From positions 34,501,783-34,565,782 of the forward strand of contig CM053331.1 in the NCBI GenBank assembly GCA_028583605.1: a stretch of 64,000 nt of DNA. The letters are read 5' to 3'. The notes below the pieces were generated by a model. That model was not told the DNA's origin and searched no databases. It worked only from the letters and a program-made list of their open reading frames with translations. The position numbers and the translations under genes are program-made. Every line of letters begins with the position of its first letter. The first letter of the stretch is position 1. This document shows positions 55,695-64,000 of this stretch, piece after piece. This DNA comes from Dastarcus helophoroides. Its lineage: Eukaryota; Arthropoda; Insecta; Coleoptera; Bothrideridae.

Positions 55695-57109
55695 GCTTTT
55701 CCTTTCATTCGCGCATTATCCGTACAATTTCAATAAAATCGCGATGATATCCAATCTATTTTTCAATAAGCGCGTGTTTCGTGCGTTGCAACGAACAATC
55801 TCAACGAGAGTCTGCAGCAGACTGGCATCTGACATTGGCCCAACTTGCCCGATTGCTGAATCTCAATTCTTAGTATAGGATCGTCTAGCTGCTAGCTTAG
55901 CAAGCGCGTGACTTTAGACCTTGTGGAAGCGGGGTTGAAATCGTAAACATTGTATAATATTTCTGTTTCGCTGAAAACACCGTGTATATTTCGCTAAATG
56001 CACAAGATCATCACAAGTGTGTTTTAAAATTATGTGCAGAAAGCCCGCCGAACGAATTCAGGGGGCCCGGCCCTACGGCAGTTATAAAGTCTGGGACTCC
56101 TCGATTTTTTTTGAAAATTTCGACTTTTTCAAAATTTAGATTTTTTTATTTGGACTTTTATCTGAATTTTGAAAATTTCGACTTTTTTCAGCTTTTTTTC
56201 GAAATTTAAACTTGAAATATTTGACTTTTTTTTATAAATTTCGTCCTCGCTCTTCTGCTTGTTCTCAAAATTTGGATTTTACTTAAAATTCCGTGTTTAA
56301 AACGTTATATTCGAAAACTGAAGAATATTTCAGTTAAAATTTTACTCTAATTGTTTGAGTTTTAACTTGAAAACTACGTTCTTTAATAATATTTCCATTT
56401 AAAGCGTAAATTCATTTTATAAAATTCGAGATTTCCTCAACATTTGGCATTTGTTCTCCAAATTTGACATTTTTCCTCCAAATTTGACATTTTTCTTCCA
56501 AATTTAGAGTTTAAACGTGAAATCTGAATTTGAATCAAAATAAATTTCGAGCGATTTCTGGACTTTGGCTTTTCCCAAAGTTTTGACTTTTGCTCTCATT
56601 GCCACCCTCTAGATCTGTTATCCGGTCAAAAAAATAAAAAAACTTCGTCAATTTGACATTTTTAACCTTTACTGGGTGGAATTCTTTAATATTTATTACT
56701 AATCAATTCTATTAACGATTGTGGCATTTTTTTAAATCTCTTGTTTGTTGTATTTAATGTTAATAGGGTTTACTCGTAAATTTAGTTTATAATCGTCTAG
56801 CGAAAACCTTTTTTAGTAATCAATTTTATTTCACAGGGATAATATCAGTTATTTAAATGAAAAAAACAAAAACAGTAGGTTTACTGGTTTTGCTCTACGG
56901 TTCTGTACTGTTTTTTTTTTCTGGGGCACATAGTTGTTATCTGCAACAAGCTTGACAATACTAAGCCCAAGGCATGTTTCGTTCGATCATATTTTAATCT
57001 CTATCATTGAGATTTCCCACTTTTAATTAATCATTCTATATATTATAGCCGCGGACCTCAAAGACCGGCCCTTTCTATGAAAATATGGAACTTAAGTATT
57101 TAGTCCATG
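55695..57109. other. Peroxidasin 5' flank and promoter region
   Basis: The first 250 bp are less AT-rich than the surroundings and should hold the 5' UTR or promoter of peroxidasin; no TATA box was recognised. A CAGGGGGCCCGGCCC sequence at 56059 resembles a hAT end without a visible partner, and T-rich repeats follow to 56600. Confidence 0.45.
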
Positions 57110-58850
57110 AAATAAGAGCAATAAGAAACAGCGGTCTAGGTGAAATCACGTTTTACAACATGCAGTTTGTTTTTATTTCTATATAATACATGTTATAACA
57201 CTTTTTCTCATTGTAATAATGAGTATTCTTTCTTTTAAATGACCAGAAAGACCAGCATGACTGGTGGCGTCAGCTATGTTTGATAGACTAAAGCTTAAAA
57301 TTTTGGTTTGCTAAAAATCCAACAGAGGACGCTACTAAAATATATTGATGTTTTCCAGATAAAACGTTATTCTGGACTTGTTAATGGTTAATAATGATTA
57401 TGCTGTTTATGTAGAATACACATATTGATATTAAATAAAAATTGCAAGTTACAAGGCGCCTGATAAAAGTAAAATTGGTAAATGTATTACTAGAGTCATC
57501 TATGCTACCCATTTCATATTATTAACCTACCACTGTATTAAATCCTGATAGGAGACAGCGCGCGGTTTATAGTTATACAGTGTTTCTGGCATTTCTTTGT
57601 ATAATGCAAGTTATAAAACTTTTCTCATTTTGATATTAAGTATTCTTTCTTTTAAATGACCAGAAAGACCAGCATGACTAGCAGTGTCAGCTAGGTTTGG
57701 TAGACTAAAGCTTAAATTTCTTGTTTACTAAAAATCCAACAGAGGACGTCACTAATATATATTTTTTTTTTTAAGAAAAGACGTTATTCTGGACTTGTTA
57801 GTAATGATTAGGCCATTTATGTAGAATACACATATTTAATTAAATTAAAATTGCAAGTTATAAATCGCCTGATAAAAGTAAAATCAATAAATGTATTACT
57901 AGAGTCATCTATGTTACCCATTTCACATTATTAACCTACCATTCTATTAAATCCTAATAGGAGACAGCGCGTGATTCATAGTTATACAATGTTTCTGGCA
58001 TTTCTTTGTATAATACAAGTTATAACACTTTTTTTCATTGTGATATTGAGTATTCTGTCTTTTAAATGACCAAAATGACCCGCATAATTAGTGCTGCCAG
58101 CTATGTTTGGTAAGCTAAAGCTTAAACTTTTGTTTGCTAAAAAATTCAACAGAGGACGTTACTAATATATTGGTTTTTTTCAGAAAAAAACGTTATTCTG
58201 GACTTGTCAATGGTTAATAATAATTAGGTTGCTTATGTAGAATACACATCTTTATATTAAATAAAAATTGCAAGTTACAAAGCGCCTGATAAAAGTAAAA
58301 TCAGTAAATGTATTACTAGAGTCATCTATGTTACCCATTTCATATTATTAACCTACCATTCTATTAAATCCTGATAGGAGACATCGCGTGGTTTATAGTA
58401 ATGCAGTGTTTCTGGCATTTATCTGTGTAATACAAGTTATAACACTTTTTCTCATTGTAATATTGAGTATTCTGTCTTTTAAATGACCAAAATGATTTGC
58501 ATGATTAGTAGCGTCAGCTATGTTTGGTAAGCTAAAGCTTTAAATTTTGTTTGCTAAAAATTCAACAGAGGACGCAACTAGTATATGTTTGTTTATTTGA
58601 GAAAAAACGTTATTTTGGACTTGTCAATGATTAATAATGATTAGGCTGCTTATGTAGAATACACATATTTATATTAAATAACTATTGTAGGTTACAAAGC
58701 GTCTGATAAAAGCAAAATCAGTAAATCTGTTACTAGAGTCATCTATGTAAGCCGTTTTATAATATTAACCTACCATTCTATTAAATCCTGATAGGGGGCA
58801 GCGCGTGGTTCATAATTTTATAGTGTTTCTGGCATTCCTTTGTACAAGTT
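57110..58850. repeat. Four tandem copies of a ~415-bp unit
   Basis: AAATGACCAGAAAGACC-like sequence recurs near 57240, 57658, 58068 and 58485. Each is followed by GTCAGCTATGTTTGG, CAACAGAGGACG, CGTTATTCTGGACTTGT, GCCTGATAAAAG, ACTAGAGTCATCTATG and AATCCTGATAGG, in the same order. It lies between the divergent peroxidasin and zinc-finger genes. Confidence 0.92.
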
Positions 58851-59165
58851 CCAACAAATTCAGTGAACTGTATATCATTCTAGCAACGCATTAGCCTTCA
58901 AGAATAAAAATTTTTCCACTTTGTGTTTTTCCTACGGCATATTCTGTTTAGAATAACATAGAGTTCACTGCAAATTACAAGTTTGATCTATGGTCCATCT
59001 ACGATCTGCAAATGTCAATGTCATCAAACATCCTTCGTCTTTATTTTTCTCAAAAAATATTGCAAAACAGCTTAATTGCTGCTATACTTACCGTGTTACT
59101 AGCTTAATTGTAAGCTTAATATGCGAAAACAAAGTCTATCAATGTCTATTAAAAGCTAATCTACT

Positions 59166-59843
59166 ATGGAAAATCAAGAAGAAGAAATATTGGAAGTAGT
59201 CCCAGAAATAGTCTATTTACCAGATGATAAAACTGATCAGTCAACTCCAAACAATATAGCAACGGATGAAGCATCAGAAACTCATCAAGAAGAGGTCGAC
59301 GGCGTCAACATCCAATATGCGGAAGTGGTGGAAAACGATCTCATTCCCTGCGAATATACAGACGATACAGTCACCTATTACCTGTTGCCAAATATGTTCA
59401 CCGGGGTAAAAGAAGAGATAAGTGAAAGTGACCCGGACGCTTCAAACTCTAAGAGCGTGTGTGTCCTATGCGGGGCGGAGTCCGAAAATTACTTCCAAAA
59501 TTTGGAACATTTCAAGGAAGCCCATGAGACTTCCGAGCTTATGTGCGTTATTTGTGGGGCTAAGACTAAGACGGCGATGGCTTTGATGCGACATTATGAG
59601 CGGCACAGATACTCTTGTGAGATATGTAGTGCTTCTTATAGTAAATTGCAAAGTTTGAATGATCACAAGAAGACTCACTTGAGCATGCCTTATGCTTGTA
59701 ATAAGTGTGGGGCGGCTTTCGAAAGTACCAAAGATATAACTGTACATATTAGAGAGGTGCATAAGCGTAATGGTGTGGAGTTATTGAAGGCGGAACCTGG
59801 AGATTATGATTATTTTGAACCTCCGTTGAAGAAAAGTAGGTAG
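59166..59843 (+). CDS. C2H2 zinc-finger protein, single coding exon
   Basis: This 225-residue protein has an acidic N-terminal half (MENQEEEILE...) and four C2H2 fingers: C99/C102-H115/H120, C127/C130-H143/H147, C151/C154-H167/H171 and C178/C181-H194/H199. The third and fourth are the most canonical. The tail is basic (LKKSR). It probably binds nucleic acid in the nucleus; the family is too large to name an orthologue. The ATG has A at -3, and stop codons lie upstream in frame. Two polyadenylation signals follow (60101 and 60187). An upstream non-coding exon is possible. It is head-to-head with peroxidasin and tail-to-tail with LSM5. Confidence 0.88.
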   Translation: MENQEEEILEVVPEIVYLPDDKTDQSTPNNIATDEASETHQEEVDGVNIQYAEVVENDLIPCEYTDDTVTYYLLPNMFTGVKEEISESDPDASNSKSVCVLCGAESENYFQNLEHFKEAHETSELMCVICGAKTKTAMALMRHYERHRYSCEICSASYSKLQSLNDHKKTHLSMPYACNKCGAAFESTKDITVHIREVHKRNGVELLKAEPGDYDYFEPPLKKSR

Positions 59844-60100
59844 TTCCGACCTACCAATTGAGTACTTTCCTGATTAGTACAAGATAAAAAAGTATTGTAA
59901 AGTTGCTTGACTTATTTTAATTGTAGTTGTTAAAGACTTTGGTGATGAATCTTAATTTCAGTGATCACTTATTGAATCGTAACTAGTTCGTTTTAGCCAT
60001 AGTTGTGATTTCCTCTTTATGTGATCATTTTGTATACTGTAATGCTCTCAACCTAGTCCAATAATTAGGTAGGTTTTTATACAGTTTGAAATTTTATTTT

Positions 60101-60106
60101 AATAAA
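60101..60106 (+). promoter_or_regulatory. Polyadenylation signal of the zinc-finger gene
   Basis: AATAAA lies 258 nt after the stop codon. A second AATAAA lies at 60187-60192, so alternative ends are possible. Confidence 0.5.
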
Positions 60107-60441
60107 TTATAATTAGTAAAAGTAATTAAAATACTTCATTATGTTATATTATGCAGAATATGTATAAAATGAATTGTTTCTTAATTAATAAACTTGTGTA
60201 ATTGAAGTAGAATCATTTCCTTTTCTTTTGGAGCAAAATGCTGTTTCGTTTGAGGTTGGCAGATTTGATACTGGGCGCTTGGGATATTTGGAATAAGTAA
60301 GAACGAGGATTTTTAACCTAAATTTATTTAATGTAAAAAAAGTTTCTTGGTGGTGACATTTTGAAATTTCAATATTTACACTGTGACGTTACCAACACCT
60401 GAAACAAGTTTACAGATCCCTTGAAATTTCACAGTCTAGAA

Positions 60442-60447
60442 TTTATT
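60442..60447 (-). promoter_or_regulatory. Polyadenylation signal of LSM5
   Basis: TTTATT on the plus strand reads AATAAA on the minus strand, about 47 nt after the LSM5 stop. Confidence 0.5.
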
Positions 60448-60493
60448 TCTTCAAAGACTTACTAGTACAAAAATGGAATATGAATATTTGCCG

Positions 60494-60904
60494 TTACTCT
60501 GGCATTTCTCCTCCTGGCACCAACTGAAAATAGACAAATATTAGCTTCAAATAAATAAAATTAATAAACATTAGCCACAGATTCATTAAAATAAGCAAGG
60601 ACTAACCATCGTTATGTTGTTGCCATTGAGCAGAATTTGATCCAGCTTTGTTATTCTTCTACCTTCTGGTGTTGTCTCGTATTCAGTTACATCTTCAAGT
60701 AACATATTAACGAAATCATCAAAACCTAGTAACGTTCCTACGATTTCTTTATCATTTTTCATGATAATATGTATTCTTGAGCCTATACATTTATCGACAA
60801 GCTCTACAAATAAATCACTTATTTAAAAGGATTTTACAGCTCGGTAGCGCAGAAACTTTACCTAAAGGTAGTAAAGTAGTTGAAGTCACTGGCATAGTAC
60901 TCAT
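60494..60904 (-). CDS. U6 snRNA-associated Sm-like protein LSm5, three exons
   Basis: The exons are 60904-60862, 60803-60607 and 60523-60494, with GT-AG introns (donors GTAAAG and GTTAGT) and matching phases. They total 270 nt, or 89 residues plus stop. The product starts [14 protein letters not shown] and continues [53 protein letters not shown] and LVPGGEMPE, the Sm1 and Sm2 motifs of LSm5. LSm5 is a subunit of the Lsm1-7 ring, which acts in cytoplasmic mRNA decapping and decay, and of the Lsm2-8 ring, which binds the U6 snRNA 3' end for splicing. No open frame is long enough to reveal it without splicing. Length and ends match the family. Confidence 0.97.
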
Positions 60905-61321
60905 CTTATTGAAATAGTTGTATTCGATCTGCTAAATCACAACAATTCTTAATGATATTGAGGGTTAGAATCGTAAAAGAGGTTAAAACCATAGACAATA
61001 ACAACGCTCTGTCTGACATTTTATTTGTCAAAAACGATTGCGGCTACCAACCTCATAAATTAAAACTATCAGATTTAAAGCTAGCTTCACAAACTAAAAT
61101 TACGTGTTTAATGTGTTGCCTAAACTCTAGAGGTTGTTTATAAGAGTTGGGACAATATTTTAATGAGTATATCATTATTTTACTAAATTTGCCGATAAAA
61201 ATAACAGGTTTAATGTATTGCCTTAATTCTGGGGGTTGTTTAAAAGAGATACGACAATATTTTAATGAGCATATTTTACTGAATTTGATAGTGAAAATAA
61301 AATAATGAATCAGTTACTGAT

Positions 61322-61442
61322 TTTGTGGAATGGACTGGTCCTTAGTTATCTTCAAAAATTGAAATACAGAACAGAGCAACGTTTGTTGTGTTTTTTAATC
61401 TTTCTTGGTTTCAGGGAACAAGTTCTGTATTTCAATTTGAGT
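61322..61442. repeat. Dispersed fold-back repeat, short copy
   Basis: GGAATGGACTGGTCCTTAGT and ATTGAAATACAGAAC are followed by GAGCAACGTTTGTTGTGTTT and a GGTTTCAGGGAACAAG end. Most of the left half is deleted. Confidence 0.8.
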
Positions 61443-62321
61443 TACTGATGTTAAAACAACCCATTTCGAAGTCAAATCGTAATTGTGATTCGTTTCGTTG
61501 ATTTGAGTTTAATCTCGAAATTTCGCTGCAGAATAAAATCGAAATTTTGATAAAAATAGACAAACAGATTTTGATAAAAATAGACAAATAGAAGTAAATA
61601 GGAGTAAATCGAAATTTCGATTTTATTGTCAAATTTCGATTTTTTTTTCAAAATTTCAACCTTCCCGTTGAAATTATGACTTATTTCTAAAAACTACAAC
61701 CGTTTTCTAAGAATTTGACTTTTTTCTCAAAATTTGGCGTTATTCGAAATGTCACTACACAAAATTTGGGTTTTTCATGTTTCACCTTTCGATCTCTGAT
61801 TATCTGTAATTAGGGATCAGTAGTAAAACGAATATTGGTAACTTAACTATTTATTTTATTAAAATATAATATTTATTATACATTTGTGGAAATATATTTA
61901 CAAACAACCATGTAATGCTACAAGGTACATAATCTAATGTTAATATGATTGCAAATCATGTCCCAATAGCCTCGTAACAATACCTTAATAAGTAATACAA
62001 CTTATTGCAGGGGTACAATAAGCCACACAGTCTTAATTTTTTATATTTATTGGTGCGAAAAATTGCAGTGTTAGCGATAACTTAACTGTCGCAACTGAAC
62101 GCAACTAGAACGAAATTTAGAAAAGAATTGGAATAAAAATGACCAATAACCGTTAACGTGAATCCACTTTTAGACTAAATAATCTGGAGCAATCGTTTTT
62201 AAATAAAATAAACATTTCATCGAGCTACATTCGTCCACGCCTTATATTTTTTTTTACAATATGTAGGTGCAATAAAAAAATGATTTCTGTCGTGATTTTT
62301 TATATGAAATAATTGCTTTTT
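61443..62321. other. Intergenic DNA, no gene seen
   Basis: T-rich TCGAAATTT-type repeats lie at 61500-61760, then AT-rich unique sequence. Nothing coding was recognised. Confidence 0.55.
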
Positions 62322-62465
62322 TAATAGATGCTTTCTTAATCGATGCTTTCTTAATCGATGCTTTCTTAATCGAAGCTTTCTTAATGGATGCTTTCTTAAT
62401 GGATGCTTTCTTAATCGATGCTTTCTTAATCGATGCTTTCTAAATCGATTCTTTCTTAAACGATA
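62322..62465. repeat. 15-bp minisatellite, about nine copies
   Basis: The unit CGATGCTTTCTTAAT is repeated with single-base changes (AGATG, CGAAG, GGATG variants). Confidence 0.92.
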
Positions 62466-63067
62466 GTTAAAAAATGGTTTCGTTTTTGAAAATGTGGTAT
62501 AAAATACCGAAACCCTTTAAAGAATTGATGACGATGATGATCCTTAGAAGCAATGAGGAGCTATGGTTTTTAAACAACTCAAAATTCTTACTGAATTGGT
62601 TGATCCAATAACACAAGAAAAAGCTGATGGACGTGGGACTCTCCAATTAATGCTAATAGAATTTTTAACAGCGAAATATAAAGTTGGTTGATCTTTCTGC
62701 GAACAAATTATAAGAATGCTAACACCGCTTTAAGTTTCCAATTTATAATCACCAGAATTAGCGTGGGACTTGTTAGTTAATCATGGGGGTGCATTAAAAT
62801 TCTACTAAAGTAAAAAATTCCACACACGCACACAACCTTAAGCTTACCTTAGTCATTAAACAGCTTTAAGGGAAAATGTCATTAACCGAACTAAAAAGCC
62901 GGGTGCAATTTACTGGTAACATTATTTGCGAGGTTGAAAATGAATGAAATGAAAATGAATCGGGTGCTAAAGTGAAAATAAATATACACGATGGGTGCTG
63001 AAATGCATGATGGAAGTTGAAAGCGAAAAATGAATGGTGATTACAAATTGGCTAAAAAACTGCTTTG

Positions 63068-63159
63068 TTAAGATGAGGTTACGAAGCCTTTGGGCTTTAT
63101 CATCATCATGGCCTTCTTGAGCGTGTAATCCCAACCTCTCCATCTGAACCACACAATAC
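63068..63159 (-). CDS. Possible terminal exon of a gene entering from the right
   Basis: On the minus strand, TTGATTGCTGTTGCAG is a good acceptor. It is followed by 30 codons (IVWFRWRGWDYTLKK, AMMMIKPKGFVTSS) and a TAA. An alternative frame through the same DNA (QMERLGLHAQEGHDDDKAQR) is also open. I do not recognise the family. The right flank is repeat DNA that would be its intron. This is a weak call. Confidence 0.3.
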
Positions 63160-63242
63160 CTGCAACAGCAATCAACGGTTTCATTACTCTTGATGGTTAC
63201 GATTTTATACTCATTAAAATATTCGAATATCAACTTCCCAAT

Positions 63243-64000
63243 TGACGTGGAAAGGTCTGATCCTTGGTTATCTTCAAAACTGCTGATATATAGATCTTGT
63301 CCCATAAAGACAAGATCCCCTGAGACAAGAATTTTGTTGTCTTCAGGGGAGAAGATTTGTATATCAATTTTGAAGATAATCAAGGGCAAGTTTATTGGGA
63401 AGGTTACTTTTTGATTGAACAGTCTGGTCCTTGGTTATCTTCAGAATTAAAATACAAACCTTGTCCCCTAAAGACAAAATCCTCTGGGACAAGTATTTTG
63501 TTGTCATCAGGGGCAAAGACTTGTATATCAATTTTGAAGATAATCAAGTACCAGTTTATTGGAAAGCTTATTTTTTAGTGGAACGGGCTGGTCCTTGGTT
63601 ATTTTCAAAATTCATGTACAAATCTTGTCTCAAGGGACTTTGTCTTGAGGGGACAAGATTTGTATATCCATTTTAAAAATAATCAAGGGCCAGCTTATTG
63701 GGAAGTTTATTTTTTGGTGGAACGAACTGGTCCTTGGTTATCTTCAAAACTGATATACAAATCTTGTCTCAGGGGATCTTGTCTTCGGGGGATAAGATTT
63801 GTATATCAATTGTAAGGATAATCAAGGGCCAGTTTATTGGGAAGTTTACTTTTTGGTGGAACATACTGGTCCTTGGTTATCTTCAGAATTAAAATACAAA
63901 CCGTGTCCCCCCTGAAGACAAGATCTTCTGGGACAAGTATTTTGTTGTTTTCGGGGGAGAAGATTTGTATATCAATTTTGTAGATAATCAAGGTTCAGTT
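63243..64000. repeat. Tandem array of the fold-back repeat ends, running off the window
   Basis: CTGGTCCTTGGTTATCTTC-like starts recur near 63250, 63424, 63587, 63727 and 63867. Each unit of about 140-175 bp is itself palindromic (ACAAATCTTGTC... with ...GACAAGATTTGTATATCAA, then GATAATCAAGGGCCAG). The centre differs from the dispersed copies: the ACGCGTTAGAGC part is replaced by CTGAAGACAAGATC-like sequence. Confidence 0.9.

Noticed and set aside
57110..58850. CRISPR-like or rRNA-spacer array
   Set aside because: The units are about 415 bp with diverged full-length similarity and no short repeat plus unique spacer pattern. No rRNA was seen.
58990..59199. Open frame of 69 codons before the zinc-finger gene
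   Set aside because: It overlaps the zinc-finger start in another frame, and no domain or initiation support is seen.
63190..63991. Open frames of 60-140 codons at the right edge
   Set aside because: They follow the tandem fold-back array in both directions and repeat the same peptide blocks. They are not genes.

Overview
The window is arthropod, almost certainly insect, nuclear DNA, and a beetle is my best guess with low confidence. The basis is a peroxidasin gene with GT-AG introns, an LSM5 gene with small introns, a jockey/CR1-like LINE, a Tc1/mariner-group transposon and very abundant hAT-type DNA elements. The DNA is AT-rich and most of it is repeats. No prokaryotic, viral or CRISPR feature was seen.

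Three protein genes are well supported. (1) Peroxidasin, minus strand, fills most of the window (7377-55694). I could join nine coding exons in phase into 1421 codons: signal peptide and LRRNT (exon 1), leucine-rich repeats and LRRCT (exons 2-4), four Ig domains (exons 5-7), an animal haem peroxidase (exons 8-9), a furin-type site and a C-terminal coiled coil. The von Willebrand C domain usual at the C-terminus is not seen. (2) A single-exon protein with four C2H2 fingers (59166-59843, plus). (3) LSM5, minus strand, three exons (60494-60904), tail-to-tail with the zinc-finger gene. Peroxidasin and the zinc-finger gene are head-to-head across about 3.5 kb that holds a 4-copy tandem repeat of about 415 bp. 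A possible last exon of a fourth gene (63068-63159, minus) is only a weak call.

Layout from left to right: 1-1640, satellite of a phased 20-bp motif; 1747-5700, decayed LINE; 6409-6781, solo LTR; 7377-8176, peroxidasin last exon; intron 8 with a 6.4-kb fold-back element (8395-14816, with two solo LTRs and a 111-bp palindrome inside) and a dead mariner-like element (17065-19937) that itself carries a 632-bp nested insertion; 22430-30583, peroxidasin exons 8 to 3, interrupted by a hAT MITE and a 3.5-kb polypurine tract; 32666-32881, exon 2; a 22.6-kb first intron with two hAT-ended elements (33685-41935 and 45063-49985) packed with low-complexity repeats, one holding a 3-kb polypyrimidine tract; 55525-55694, exon 1; then the small genes; and, at the right edge, a tandem array of a palindromic repeat that is also dispersed through the whole window.

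The main message is structural. One conserved extracellular-matrix gene has been stretched to 48 kb by repeats that tend to fold back on themselves. The opposed polypurine and polypyrimidine tracts lie on either side of exons 2-5, which makes exon circularisation or skipping a testable idea.
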